A stretch of 64,000 nt of DNA from Pyrinomonas sp040289685 (GCF_040289685.1 NZ_PSLQ01000010.1:6116-70115); one strand, 5' to 3'; shown: positions 1 to 9,173, counted from the stretch's first letter. Program-made: numbers and translations. Notes: generated by a model not told the origin, from the letters alone.

Positions 1-3000
1 AAGTATGTAGAAAGCCGGGTCAAGCTCGATGTCAATCAACGGCGGACGTTGGAGGTGACCCTAGAGCCGGGGAACATCGCTGAGATCGTGACGGTGGAAT
101 CGACGCCGTTGCAAGTCGACTTGCAGACGCCGACGGCTGCTAACTTGATCTCCGGGACACAGGTGAGGGAGTTGTCCCTCAATAATCGTAACTTCGTTCA
201 GTTGACGGTGTTGATGCCCGGCGTGTCGTCGAATCTAGACGATCAGGTCTATGTCGGCACGACCAATCCTGAAGGGCAGGCGAACATCGTCGCCATCTCC
301 GTCAATGGCGCGCGCAGCAGTTCGAACAGTTGGGCGGTGGATGGGGCCGATACGACAGACCGTGGATCGAACCTGACGATTCAAACTTACCCGAGCGTAG
401 ATGCCATCGGTGAATTCAAAGTCTTGCGCAGCTTGTACCCAGCAGAGAGCGGGCGTAGCGGCGGCGGTCAAGTGAACGTCGTTACGCGGTCCGGAACGAA
501 CGAATTTCACGGGACTCTTTACGAGTTCGTGCGCAATGAAAGGCTGAACGCCAACACGTTCTTCAATAATCAACGTGCGCCTGTCGGTTTCGAGGACGGC
601 AAGGCCAAAAGGCCGCCTTTCCGCTACAATAATTTTGGCTGGACGCTTGGCGGACCGGTCTACCTGCCGCGCTTCGGCGAAGGCGGCCCGCTCTTCTACA
701 GCGGGAAGAACCGGACCTTCTTCTTCTTCTCGCAGGAGTGGCGGCGCGATATCCGCTATCCGACGCTGCTTGCCACTATTCCGACCAAAGCCTTGCGACA
801 GGGGATCTTCCCCGTAGATGTCTGCGTGCGCCTCTCGGGATCAACCTGCCTTGAAAGGTCGAATCGCATCACGAACATCAACCCCGTAGCGCAGGCGTAC
901 ATCAACGAGTTCTACGCCAACTTGCCGGAGCCGGACGCCAACTTCACGCTCATCTCGACCGCACGCAATGTGTCCCGCTTCCGGCAAGAGATCCTACGGC
1001 TCGATCACAAGTTCAGTGACAAGTTGTCGGCTTTCTATCGCTTCCAGAACGATTCGATCCCCACGTTGGACGCTTTGGCTCTGTTTTCGAGCGGTGTGCC
1101 GATCCCAGGCGTTTCCACCACCGAGACCGACTCACCAGGCCGCACACACGTCTTCAGGTTCACCTACGTGGCCAGTCCGACGTTGGTCATTGATGGCGGA
1201 TACACCTTCTCTTACGGCGCGATCTTGAGCAAAGTGGTCGGCAAGATAAATCAAGCCAACAGCCCCTCGGTGCAGGTCCCGCTGCCTTTTACGAACACGC
1301 GCGGGCGCGTGCCGACGCTGACAGGCATCGGCTTTACCGGCATCGCTGGCTTTGGTCCATACGACAACTTCTCCAGCAATCACGCCGTGCAGTTCAACCT
1401 CTCGAAGATCATCGAGACGCACACGACGAAATTCGGCGCGCTGATCACGCGCTACCGCAAGCACGAGAACGCCCTCGGCGGTTTCAATGAGGGACAGTTT
1501 AGCAACTTCCCCTCTACAGGACGCCCAACTTCCGGCATCAATCCAGCCAATGGACGGCCCTTTACTACGGGGCAGTTGACTGCTTTGCAACGGTGGGCCT
1601 ACTTCCTCCTCGGAGGACCAGTGGATTTCAGGCAGGACGCACGTGACATCACGGCCGATCTGCGGCTGCGAAACTTCGAGCTGTACGGACAAGACGAGTG
1701 GCGCCTCCGCCCGAATCTGACGCTTTACTACGGGTTGCGTTACTCTTATTTCGGCCAGCCCTACGATGCGTTGAACAGCTTGTCGAACTTCGATCCACGT
1801 GCGTTCGATCCAGCCAAAGCGCCACAAGTTGATGGCGGAGGAAACGTCGTCCCCAACACGGGCGACCCGCTCAACGGGATCATCGTCAACACGACGAACA
1901 CCAATTTGGGCGGAAAACCGTCACCTTACGGCAAATATTTGGCTGAAACGCCGAAGACGAACTTCGCGCCACGTATCGGCCTTGCTTGGGATCCGTTCGG
2001 CAAGGGACGCACCGCCGTACGCACAGGTTACGGCGTCTATCACGATCAGGTGCTGGTCGGAATCTGGTTGCAAAACATCGGCATCAACCCTCCCTTCAAT
2101 CGTTCGGTGATCATCACCGGAACGCGGCTTGACAACCCCACAGCTGGAACGCCCTTCGTGTCCAGCGCCGCGTTGACCGTTCGGGCCGTGCAACCGAATT
2201 GGAAGACGCCGTACTACCAGCACTGGTCGCTCGACGTGCAGCATCAGCTCTTCTCGCGAACGTTGTTCACTATCGGCTATTATGGGTCGAAGGGAACGCA
2301 TCTGCCGGGCATCGTCGATATAAACTTGTTGCCTCCAGGATTTGCTCTCAGGCAGCAGTGTCGGGACGCTTCGGGCAACACGGTGCCCTGTCAATCGCCG
2401 GGACAGATCTTCACCAGCTCGGCGCAGGAATTGATCTTGGACCAGATACGCCCGTATCGCGGTTACCGCGCCATCAACATGATCCAAACGCGCTTCAATT
2501 CCAACTACAACAGCATGCAGTTCTTCCTCCAGCAGCGGTTCCGCGGGAATTCGCAGGTGAACTTGGCTTATACATGGTCGAAGAACCTGACCGACAACCA
2601 AACCGATCGCTCGACCGCACCGCAGAATCCCTACGACATCCGCTCCGAGTACGGGAGAGCGCAGCTTGACCGGCGCCACATCCTTTCGATCAACTACATC
2701 TACGAATTGCCTTGGTTCAGGGAACGCAGAGATTTCGCTGGTCGTTTACTCGGTGGGTGGCAGGTCTCCGGGATCGTGACTGCCTACTCAGGGCTGCCTT
2801 TCACCGTAACAACCGCCGGGGCTGATCCCGCCGGTTTAGGCTTCCTCGGCCTCTCGGCTTCCGGCCCGCGTCCTGACATGATCTGCGACCCAAACAAGGG
2901 AGCGCCAAATACGCCGCAGCAGTGGTTCAACACGAACTGCTTCAGAGACGTCGTCGGCGAAAATCGCGTCGGGAATGCGGGGCGCGGCGTGGTCAACGGA

Positions 3001-3210
3001 TTCCCCACTTACCGCTTCGATCTCACGTTGACCAAGAACGTCTATTTCGGCGAGACCACGCGGCTGCAGCTTCGCGGCGAAGCGTTCAATATCTTCAATC
3101 ACACCAACTTCAGAACGCTCAGCACCGGCATTACGGCGGCCAACTTCGGCGCTGTAACCTCGACGCGCGACCCGCGCGTCATTCAGCTCGGAGTGAAATT
3201 CTTCTTCTAG
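1..3210 (+). CDS. TonB-dependent receptor-like outer-membrane protein (Oar-like), 5' end outside window
   Basis: The reading frame is open to base 1, so the true start, signal peptide and most of an N-terminal carboxypeptidase-regulatory-like domain lie upstream; the first visible residues (KYVESRVKLDV and the following LEPG..E.V.V run) match the end of that domain. Next comes a plug-like region with NGARSSSNSWAVDGAD and GGGQVNVVTRSGTNEFHG, then about 900 residues of alternating aromatic strands typical of a 22-strand barrel. It ends in IQLGVKFFF, a C-terminal aromatic signal for barrel assembly. The family imports large substrates or acts in surface adhesion; the ligand cannot be read from sequence. 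A strong terminator follows at once, so it is probably transcribed separately from the second receptor. An in-frame TTG at 49 is not the real start. Confidence 0.88.
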   Translation, partial: KYVESRVKLDVNQRRTLEVTLEPGNIAEIVTVESTPLQVDLQTPTAANLISGTQVRELSLNNRNFVQLTVLMPGVSSNLDDQVYVGTTNPEGQANIVAISVNGARSSSNSWAVDGADTTDRGSNLTIQTYPSVDAIGEFKVLRSLYPAESGRSGGGQVNVVTRSGTNEFHGTLYEFVRNERLNANTFFNNQRAPVGFEDGKAKRPPFRYNNFGWTLGGPVYLPRFGEGGPLFYSGKNRTFFFFSQEWRRDIRYPTLLATIPTKALRQGIFPVDVCVRLSGSTCLERSNRITNINPVAQAYINEFYANLPEPDANFTLISTARNVSRFRQEILRLDHKFSDKLSAFYRFQNDSIPTLDALALFSSGVPIPGVSTTETDSPGRTHVFRFTYVASPTLVIDGGYTFSYGAILSKVVGKINQANSPSVQVPLPFTNTRGRVPTLTGIGFTGIAGFGPYDNFSSNHAVQFNLSKIIETHTTKFGALITRYRKHENALGGFNEGQFSNFPSTGRPTSGINPANGRPFTTGQLTALQRWAYFLLGGPVDFRQDARDITADLRLRNFELYGQDEWRLRPNLTLYYGLRYSYFGQPYDALNSLSNFDPRAFDPAKAPQVDGGGNVVPNTGDPLNGIIVNTTNTNLGGKPSPYGKYLAETPKTNFAPRIGLAWDPFGKGRTAVRTGYGVYHDQVLVGIWLQNIGINPPFNRSVIITGTRLDNPTAGTPFVSSAALTVRAVQPNWKTPYYQHWSLDVQHQLFSRTLFTIGYYGSKGTHLPGIVDINLLPPGFALRQQCRDASGNTVPCQSPGQIFTSSAQELILDQIRPYRGYRAINMIQTRFNSNYNSMQFFLQQRFRGNSQVNLAYTWSKNLTDNQTDRSTAPQNPYDIRSEYGRAQLDRRHILSINYIYELPWFRERRDFAGRLLGGWQVSGIVTAYSGLPFTVTTAGADPAGLGFLGLSASGPRPDMICDPNKGAPNTPQQWFNTNCFRDVVGENRVGNAGRGVVNGFPTYRFDLTLTKNVYFGETTRLQLRGEAFNIFNHTNFRTLSTGITAANFGAVTSTRDPRVIQLGVKFFF

Positions 3211-3234
3211 GAAAATTTGGTCTCATGCTTTCTT

Positions 3235-3268
3235 CGAGGGAGGACGCTGATCCTCCCTCGTCTTTTTT
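3235..3268 (+). terminator. Strong intrinsic terminator after first TonB receptor
   Basis: A perfect 10-bp stem (CGAGGGAGGA at 3235-3244, TCCTCCCTCG at 3251-3260) with a six-base loop is followed directly by TCTTTTTT (3261-3268). It sits 25 bases after the stop codon of the first receptor. This is the clearest Rho-independent terminator in the window. Confidence 0.93.
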
Positions 3269-3364
3269 GAAAGGGGGTGACTGGCAGAACGGCTCACCGC
3301 ACGCCGGAGACGGCAACTCCCTCAAGCATAAGGAAACATGATGCTATGGATAAGATCTTACAGT

Positions 3365-3393
3365 TTGAGTTATGGGAGGCCGACCTATAAAAT
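3365..3393 (+). promoter_or_regulatory. Candidate sigma-70-type promoter for second TonB receptor
   Basis: TTGAGT (3365-3370) and TAAAAT (3388-3393) are separated by exactly 17 bases, giving a predicted start near 3400. This lies downstream of the possible early ATG codons at 3338 and 3392, and so supports the later ATG at 3446 as the true start of the receptor gene. Confidence 0.6.
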
Positions 3394-3445
3394 GGCGACG
3401 ATTCAAGGTCACTCATCCAATCGAGAAGCGAGCTGGAAAAGAGAG

Positions 3446-6400
3446 ATGCACAGGAAAATCGTCACCGGGCTTACCTCTTCGGTCCTCGCAACGCTCATCT
3501 TATTCGCCTCCACCGTTCGAGCACAGACCGTCAGCGGGACGTTGCAAGGCACGGTCGCTGATACGAACGGTGCGGCGATCGCCGGGGCGAGCGTCAGTAT
3601 CCGCAACGTCGAAACCGGACAGGAGCGCAACGTGATGACCAACGCGGAAGGCTTCTACGCGGCGCCCTACTTGCCGCTCGGACGTTACACCGTGACCGCT
3701 TCGCGTCAAGGCTTTGGGACGGTCGTGCGTGAAAACGTCGAAGTCACGCTCAACCAAACGGTGATCGTCGATTTCACGCTCAACCCGACCCTCACGGGTG
3801 AAGTGACGGTGACGGAAGAGCCGCCGCCGATCAACACGACCAACGCTGAGATCAAACAATCGCTCACTGCTGAAGAGGTGTTGGATAAACCGACCTTCAA
3901 TCAAGGTTACAACGGGTTCCTCTCATTGGCTGAAACTTTTACGGGCTTTCAAGAGAATCCGACTAGCGGTCAAAACAACCCGACCCTCTCTTCAGGATCT
4001 TCGATCAATTTCAACGGCACGGGGACGCGCGGCGCGACCTTTCAGATCAACGGCGTCAACAACGATGATTCATCGGAAAATCAGAATCGACAAGGCGTGT
4101 CGCTTTCGACGATCAAAGAGTTTCAGGTGATCACCAATAACTTCAGCGCCGAATTCGGGCGCGGCTACGGCGCCGTGGTCCTCGTGCAAACGAAGTCGGG
4201 GACGAACCGCGTGAACGGCGACCTATATCTTTATCACAACGACAGCGCGCTCAACGCGACTTTGAACATCTTCTCTCCCGGCGCGAAAAAGCCGGTCAAT
4301 CGGCGCAACCAGTACGGGTTCACGCTCGGTTTCCCGTTCATCAAGAACAGGCTCTTCGGCTTCGTCAGTTTCGACGAAGTGCGCAACAGCGGCGCCGGTT
4401 CCTATACGCGCGATCTTCTGTTGCCGCAGGAGCGGGATGGGAGTTTGTTTTTCAAAGTCACGCCGGCCAACGACACACCATCGAACCGCGCCTTCATCCA
4501 ATCGGTGATCGCGCGCTTTCCGGCCAATCTTGCGCCCAACGATCCGCGCAGTCCGCGCACCTTCACCGGACAGGTTGGTTTCGACCGACCGCTCAAGGAC
4601 TACTCGGGGCGTTTGGACTGGGTGCCGAACGAATCGAACACCGTCACGGTGCGCTATCAATACACGCGCCAAATCTTCGATAACGAAGATATCATTATCG
4701 GAGAGGCGACGAAACAGAACAACAAGCAGCAGAACGCGGGGTTGACTTGGACGCACGTCTTCACGCCACAGACGGTCGGTGAATTCCGTTACGGTCTGGG
4801 GTTGCGCACCACGCTCGTCGGCATCAAAGCTGGCAATGACACGCCGATCATCCGTTTCAGCGGCAGTCCCGTTGCCGGAAGCATCATCGGCAACGCGGGA
4901 GCTTTCCCGATCAATCGCTGGCAAACCGATAATCAGTTCGTCTATAACCTTTCGACCGTCTTCGGCAGCAATCACTTCTTCAAGGCTGGCACAGACATCA
5001 GGCGCCAGAACTTGGATGACGTCGCGGATAACTTCTCGCGCGGCTTTTACACGTTCGGCCGCAATTGCGGTGGTACGGATTACGGTTCAGCTTACATCGC
5101 CTTCTTGAACGGTTGCGTGACGACCTTTCAGAAGGGTTACGGGCCGTTCTTTCTCGAAAACAGGATCAACGAATCTAACTTCTATGCCGAAGATAACTGG
5201 AAGGTACGTCCGAACTTAACATTCAACCTCGGCATCCGCTACGAGTACGTCTCGGCCCCGCGCGAACGGGAGAAGCGTATCGATTATGGCTTCAGTGACG
5301 ACAAAGACAACATTGAGCCGCGGATCGGCTTTGCGTGGAGTCCCGATTTCGAAAAGGGGTTCTGGGCGAAGCTGTTCGGTGGACCGGGGCGCTCCTCTTT
5401 TCGCGGCGGCTACGGGATCTTCCACGGGCGCCTCTTTCAATCGATCTTTTCGCAATCGGGCGCGACCGTGCGTTTCAATCCGCCCAATGCTATCTTCTTG
5501 AGCTTTAGCAACAGCAACAATTTGGCTGATCCGACCAACGGGTTCGTCTTTGTCCCAGGTCCGCAGACCGTCCGCCACGCCGAAGCGCACATCAATCCGA
5601 ATCTCGGCATGCCTTACACGCAGCAATGGAACCTGACCTTCGAGCGGCAGCTTCGGTGGAAATCGGCGCTCCGTTTAAGCTATACGGGCAATCGCGGCAT
5701 TGGGCTTTTGCGTTACGCGCTCGAAAACCTCCCGCTTGCGGGCGATGTCGTCGTCGTTGATCATCCGAACAACGCGCCTTCGGCGCTCTACAACTTGAGC
5801 AGTCTTCCAGCGAACGATCCGCGTCGCGTCGATGTGCGCGGGCGGACTCTGCGTTTGGCCGCCGATCCACAATGTGCGGGCACCGGATTGACGGGAATCC
5901 CAACCACTGCACAGTGCCCGAACCCGGTTCCCATCGGTCCGTTTGAGTACAGCGTGCGCTTGCCGCGTTTGAACGAACGGCGTCCCGATCCGCGCTTTAC
6001 GACCAACACATTGGTGAGCAATGGTTCGTGGAGTTACTACAACGGCTTGCAAATCGAATGGAATAAACGGCTGAGTCAAGGGGCATCGTTCCAGATGGCT
6101 TACACGTGGAGCAAGGCGATAGATACGACTTCGGAAGCGACCTTTCTTGGCCCCGGCGATTCGAACATCTTGGGGCCCGATCCGCGCGCGTCGCGCGGAT
6201 TATCGCGGTTCGATACGCGCCATCGCTTCACTCTCTTCGGCACCTATCGGTTGCCGTTCTTCCGCGAACAGCGCGGTCTTCTCGGACGAGCGCTGGGCGG
6301 TTGGGTCATCTCCACAGTGGTGAAGTTGGTTCGCGGCACTCCGTTTACCGTCAGCAGCAGTGCTGGGTTCGGAGATTTAAACTTCGACGGCTTTAATGAG

Positions 6401-6772
6401 ACCCGCCCGGCCCTTGTTGATCCGTCGGTCCTTTATCGGCGCATCAACGACCCGGCGAATTCGCAAGCCTTGCTTCCACGCGAGTCTTTTCGCGCTCCGA
6501 CCGTGCGCGATTACGGTTGCTGCATTCTCGGTCGCAATACGTTCTTTGCCGATGGCGTGAAAAACTTCGACATCGGCATCTATAAGACTTTCAAGCTGCC
6601 TTTCGAGAACCATCGTCTGATCTTTCGCGCCGATATGTTCAATGCGTTCAATCACGTGCAATACGGCTTTCCGATCGAAGATCTGGCTAGTTCGACCTTC
6701 GGTCGCATCGTCAGAGTGGCGACGCAATACAGCCCGCGCGTCGTGCAATTCTCCCTGCGCTACCAGTTTTGA
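3446..6772 (+). CDS. TonB-dependent receptor with carboxypeptidase-regulatory-like domain (Oar-like)
   Basis: A 1108-residue outer-membrane protein. The start at 3446 gives MHRKIVTGLTSS... with a hydrophobic signal core and an AQT cleavage-like end; a longer frame from 3338 would put 36 hydrophilic residues before the signal and would begin upstream of the predicted promoter. Residues of about 26-110 form a carboxypeptidase-regulatory-like beta domain (GTLQGTVADTNGAAIAGASV, GRYTVTA). A plug follows (FQINGVNND, EFQVITNNFSAEFGRGYG) and then a long barrel ending VVQFSLRYQF. Paralogous in layout to the receptor upstream, so this is a tandem pair. Substrate unknown; no SusD-like lipoprotein or TonB/ExbBD lies nearby. 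Confidence 0.92.
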   Translation: MHRKIVTGLTSSVLATLILFASTVRAQTVSGTLQGTVADTNGAAIAGASVSIRNVETGQERNVMTNAEGFYAAPYLPLGRYTVTASRQGFGTVVRENVEVTLNQTVIVDFTLNPTLTGEVTVTEEPPPINTTNAEIKQSLTAEEVLDKPTFNQGYNGFLSLAETFTGFQENPTSGQNNPTLSSGSSINFNGTGTRGATFQINGVNNDDSSENQNRQGVSLSTIKEFQVITNNFSAEFGRGYGAVVLVQTKSGTNRVNGDLYLYHNDSALNATLNIFSPGAKKPVNRRNQYGFTLGFPFIKNRLFGFVSFDEVRNSGAGSYTRDLLLPQERDGSLFFKVTPANDTPSNRAFIQSVIARFPANLAPNDPRSPRTFTGQVGFDRPLKDYSGRLDWVPNESNTVTVRYQYTRQIFDNEDIIIGEATKQNNKQQNAGLTWTHVFTPQTVGEFRYGLGLRTTLVGIKAGNDTPIIRFSGSPVAGSIIGNAGAFPINRWQTDNQFVYNLSTVFGSNHFFKAGTDIRRQNLDDVADNFSRGFYTFGRNCGGTDYGSAYIAFLNGCVTTFQKGYGPFFLENRINESNFYAEDNWKVRPNLTFNLGIRYEYVSAPREREKRIDYGFSDDKDNIEPRIGFAWSPDFEKGFWAKLFGGPGRSSFRGGYGIFHGRLFQSIFSQSGATVRFNPPNAIFLSFSNSNNLADPTNGFVFVPGPQTVRHAEAHINPNLGMPYTQQWNLTFERQLRWKSALRLSYTGNRGIGLLRYALENLPLAGDVVVVDHPNNAPSALYNLSSLPANDPRRVDVRGRTLRLAADPQCAGTGLTGIPTTAQCPNPVPIGPFEYSVRLPRLNERRPDPRFTTNTLVSNGSWSYYNGLQIEWNKRLSQGASFQMAYTWSKAIDTTSEATFLGPGDSNILGPDPRASRGLSRFDTRHRFTLFGTYRLPFFREQRGLLGRALGGWVISTVVKLVRGTPFTVSSSAGFGDLNFDGFNETRPALVDPSVLYRRINDPANSQALLPRESFRAPTVRDYGCCILGRNTFFADGVKNFDIGIYKTFKLPFENHRLIFRADMFNAFNHVQYGFPIEDLASSTFGRIVRVATQYSPRVVQFSLRYQF

Positions 6773-6793
6773 ACGCAGTCGGCATGATCTTGC

Positions 6794-6819
6794 GGGGCGG
6801 GAGTTTTGCCTTCCGCCCC
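6794..6819 (+). terminator. Possible terminator hairpin after second TonB receptor
   Basis: GGGGCGG (6794-6800) pairs with CCGCCCC (6813-6819) around a 12-base loop, 22 bases after the stop codon. Only CTTT follows, so efficiency as an intrinsic terminator is doubtful. Confidence 0.4.
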
Positions 6820-7064
6820 CTTTGAAACTTCACCGATTGCGTTTTCTGCTTGTGTTATCATCGATGCGAGGTATTTAACGGCGGCGATCAATCAGCGAAG
6901 AAGACGTGATCGTCAAATCGGCGGAAAGCGGGTCACAACCGGAACGTGAAGGTGCCGCTTTATGTGCGGACTCGCATTCGGAAAGCCTGGCTTGTAGATC
7001 TGGCGCGCGAGAACTGTATGCCGAGTCAGCAGGTGAGTCATAATCAAGCGCGTGAAGTTATGGG

Positions 7065-7096
7065 ACGTGGCGATTCAATTAGCTCGCGCGCTATCC
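7065..7096. repeat. Direct repeat copy 1 (32 bp, imperfect)
   Basis: The core GGCGATTCAATTAGCTCGCG at 7069-7088 recurs at 7135-7154 with a single A/G change. Including flanks, the 32-bp copies differ at about four positions, and the copies begin 66 bases apart. Confidence 0.8.
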
Positions 7097-7130
7097 GTTG
7101 CTCGAATACTTAGAGTCTCATAGTGTGTAA

Positions 7131-7162
7131 ACGCGGCGATTCGATTAGCTCGCGCGTCATCC
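7131..7162. repeat. Direct repeat copy 2 (32 bp, imperfect)
   Basis: Second copy, GGCGATTCGATTAGCTCGCG core at 7135-7154, ending 92 bases before the nagA start. The 66-bp offset is about six helical turns, so both copies could face the same side of the DNA; a regulator-binding role is only a guess. Confidence 0.8.
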
Positions 7163-7254
7163 CGGACCTTGCGTTAGGGATCAACGTCATTCGGGGATGA
7201 CCGCTGTGGACCCGTATTAAGCGCTGTGAGGAGGTCAAAGTTCGAATTCACGTC

Positions 7255-8451
7255 ATGACTGACAACGTGAGCGAAACACTGCTGTTGCGTCGCGTGCGTC
7301 TCGTCCTGCCGGATAGGGTTGTCGAAGGAGCTAGCGTGTTGGTCGAGAATGGGCGTGTCGCGCGCGTTTTCGAATGGGATCAAAGCGCGCGCGCCGATAG
7401 GGCGCTCGATCTCGATGGCCTCGCCCTTCTTCCCGGGTTCATCGACGTGCACATTCACGGCGCAATGGGAGTAGATGCGACGGAAGGGGAGGTCGAAGGT
7501 CTCCGTCGTGTTGCGCGCTTTCTGGTTGAACACGGCGTAACAGCTTGGCTTCCGACGCTTGTGCCTGCGCCGGACGAAGATTACCGTCGCGCGGTCGAGG
7601 CGATCGAAAAGCTCATGGCAGAGCAGGACGAGCGCGCGGCAAAAGGTGATCTGGCGGCGCGTGCGCTTGGCGTGCATTACGAGGGACCGTTCGTCAATGC
7701 CGCTCAATGCGGCGCGTTGCGGACACGATACTTCCGCACATACACGACGCGATCCGATCTCGACGTGCTTCCAACGATCCGCAGGCCGGGCGCGGTTCAC
7801 ATGACGACGCTCGCACCGGAGATCGAGGGCGGCATCGAATTGGTGCGCGAGTTTCGTCGTCGCCGTTGGGTGATCGCCATCGGCCACACGCGTGCCGATG
7901 TCCGAACGCTCGACGAAGCGTGCGAAGCGGGCGCGCATCACATGACCCATTTCATGAACGCGATGGCGCCGCTACATCATCGTGCACCCGGCCCCATCGG
8001 ATGGGGTTTGCTGCGCGACGATGTTTCGTGTGACGTGATCGCCGACGGCGTTCATCTGGATCCGCTGACGCTCCGTCTGATTTTGAAATGCAAAACGGCG
8101 GAACGATTAGCGCTCATCAGCGATGCGGTTGCGCCCACCGGGCTCGGCGATGGCGATTATCGTCTGTGGGGCGAGACGATCACGGTGCAAGATGGGCGCA
8201 CGCGCAACGAGCGCGGCAGCATCGCTGGATCGGTGATCTCGATGAGCGATGCTGTGCGCATGATGCTCTCTTTGGGGACGCCGCTAACAGAGGTCGCGCG
8301 CATGGCAGCCACTAATCCCGCTCGGTTGCTCGGCGTCGAAGCTTTGTGCGGCACGATCGAACAAGGGAAACGGGCTGACTTGGTGGCGCTCGACGAAGAT
8401 GGCAGAGTGAAGCTAACGATTGTTGGCGGAAAGATCGTCTGGCGCAGGTGA
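7255..8451 (+). CDS. nagA: N-acetylglucosamine-6-phosphate deacetylase
   Basis: A 398-residue amidohydrolase-fold enzyme that removes acetate from GlcNAc-6-phosphate in amino-sugar and cell-wall recycling, in the cytoplasm. Visible motifs: HIH (residues 66 and 68) after PGFIDV, the metal-binding Glu143 in HYEGPF, His211 in IGHTRA, His232 in HMTHFMNAM, the phosphate/sugar contact GVHLDP, and catalytic Asp290 in ALISDAVAPTG. The start ATG at 7255 has only a distant GAGGAGG. No nagB or GlcNAc transporter is adjacent. It is convergent with the FKBP gene. Confidence 0.93.
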   Translation: MTDNVSETLLLRRVRLVLPDRVVEGASVLVENGRVARVFEWDQSARADRALDLDGLALLPGFIDVHIHGAMGVDATEGEVEGLRRVARFLVEHGVTAWLPTLVPAPDEDYRRAVEAIEKLMAEQDERAAKGDLAARALGVHYEGPFVNAAQCGALRTRYFRTYTTRSDLDVLPTIRRPGAVHMTTLAPEIEGGIELVREFRRRRWVIAIGHTRADVRTLDEACEAGAHHMTHFMNAMAPLHHRAPGPIGWGLLRDDVSCDVIADGVHLDPLTLRLILKCKTAERLALISDAVAPTGLGDGDYRLWGETITVQDGRTRNERGSIAGSVISMSDAVRMMLSLGTPLTEVARMAATNPARLLGVEALCGTIEQGKRADLVALDEDGRVKLTIVGGKIVWRR

Positions 8452-8492
8452 CGATCAGACTCGTCCTGCGTGCACTCTTTGCGCTTGAGCGC

Positions 8493-8514
8493 AAGATCGC
8501 TGCCTCGCGATCTT
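8493..8514 (+). terminator. Perfect 8-bp hairpin after nagA
   Basis: AAGATCGC (8493-8500), loop TGCCTC, GCGATCTT (8507-8514). It lies 41 bases after the nagA stop. There is no T run after it on either strand, so it may be a Rho-dependent end or mRNA-stabilising hairpin. Confidence 0.4.
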
Positions 8515-8571
8515 CCCGCGACCGACGTGCCGTCTGGCGATGAGCTGAAAAACGGTCTTTACTCGTGATCT

Positions 8572-8631
8572 CTTTCGCTTGTGCATGCCTATCTTCTCAC
8601 TTCCGAAGAACCGACCGAGCGCAAGCGAAAG
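8572..8631. other. 13-bp inverted repeat
   Basis: CTTTCGCTTGTGC (8572-8584) pairs with GCGCAAGCGAAAG (8619-8631) with one G-T wobble, across a 34-base loop. Function unknown; second of the three inverted structures in the spacer. Confidence 0.55.
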
Positions 8632-8664
8632 ATCCTTCGCTCATGTCGGGCGATTTGATGAGAC

Positions 8665-8709
8665 GACGAAGCCTTCTCGACCATGTAGATGGGCCGAGAA
8701 GGTTTCGTC
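8665..8709 (-). terminator. 18-bp near-perfect hairpin downstream of FKBP gene
   Basis: GACGAAGCCTTCTCGACC (8665-8682) pairs with GGCCGAGAAGGTTTCGTC (8692-8709) with one wobble and one mismatch around a nine-base loop. It begins 24 bases beyond the FKBP stop on the minus strand. No T run follows, so it is a strong 3'-end structure but not a textbook intrinsic terminator. Confidence 0.55.
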
Positions 8710-8732
8710 CGGGATGAGGTTTTGGAACAGCT

Positions 8733-9173
8733 TTATGCGGAGCGCTTCACTTCTACGAGTTCCACATCGAAAATAAGCTTCTGCCCGGCGAGTGGATGGT
8801 TGGCATCGAGCGTAATGTAACTTTCCGTGACGTCCGTGACGGCGACCGGGATTTGGCTGCCGTCGGGAAGTTGCAGCACGAGGTTCATGCCGACCTCCGG
8901 CTCCGTCTCAAGGTTGATCCCTTGACGCGGGATGGTTTGCACTAGCGCTTCGACCCGTTCGCCGTAAGCCTCTTCGGCTGGGATCTCGATGGTGCGCGTC
9001 TCGCCGACCTGCATTCCTCGCACGCCTTCGTCGAATCCGGCGATCACTTGACCAGCCCCCAACTCGAATTCAAGCGGCTCGCCGCCCTCGGAAGAATCGA
9101 AGATCTCGCCGCTCTCCAGCCGCCCCGTGTAGTGGACGCGAACGGTATCACCATTTTTCGCTTGTTCTGGCAT
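8733..9173 (-). CDS. FKBP-type peptidyl-prolyl isomerase (SlyD-like)
   Basis: A 146-residue cytoplasmic isomerase/chaperone. The FKBP core is clear: VRVHYTGRLESGEIFDSS, PLEFELGAGQVIAGFDEGV, GMQVGE.R.I.IPAEEAYGER, with the insert-in-flap region and ITLDANHPLAGQ typical of the SlyD group. It lacks the His-rich tail of E. coli SlyD. The ATG at 9173 is preferred to a TTG 12 bases upstream because GGGAGAG sits immediately before it. No signal peptide. Divergent from the VWA-protein gene. Confidence 0.92.
   Translation of the reverse strand: MPEQAKNGDTVRVHYTGRLESGEIFDSSEGGEPLEFELGAGQVIAGFDEGVRGMQVGETRTIEIPAEEAYGERVEALVQTIPRQGINLETEPEVGMNLVLQLPDGSQIPVAVTDVTESYITLDANHPLAGQKLIFDVELVEVKRSA

Larger units (their letters stand above)
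6773..7254. other. 482-bp intergenic region with hairpin and direct repeat
   Basis: No coding frame here looks real. It holds a G+C-rich hairpin just after the receptor gene (GGGGCGG 6794-6800 with CCGCCCC 6813-6819, no strong T run), and a 32-bp imperfect direct repeat nearer to nagA. A GAGGAGG lies about 20 bases before the nagA ATG, further than usual. Confidence 0.6.
8452..8732. other. Convergent spacer rich in inverted repeats
   Basis: This 281-bp stretch between the ends of nagA and the FKBP gene has no convincing gene. It carries three separate hairpin-forming sequences, described individually, which fits a bidirectional transcription-ending zone. Confidence 0.6.

Noticed and set aside
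3338..3445. Longer start for the second TonB receptor at ATG 3338
   Set aside because: It would put 36 polar residues before the signal peptide and precedes the promoter at 3365-3393.
6773..7254. CRISPR-like array from the 32-bp repeat
   Set aside because: Only two imperfect copies, no series of spacers and no cas genes.
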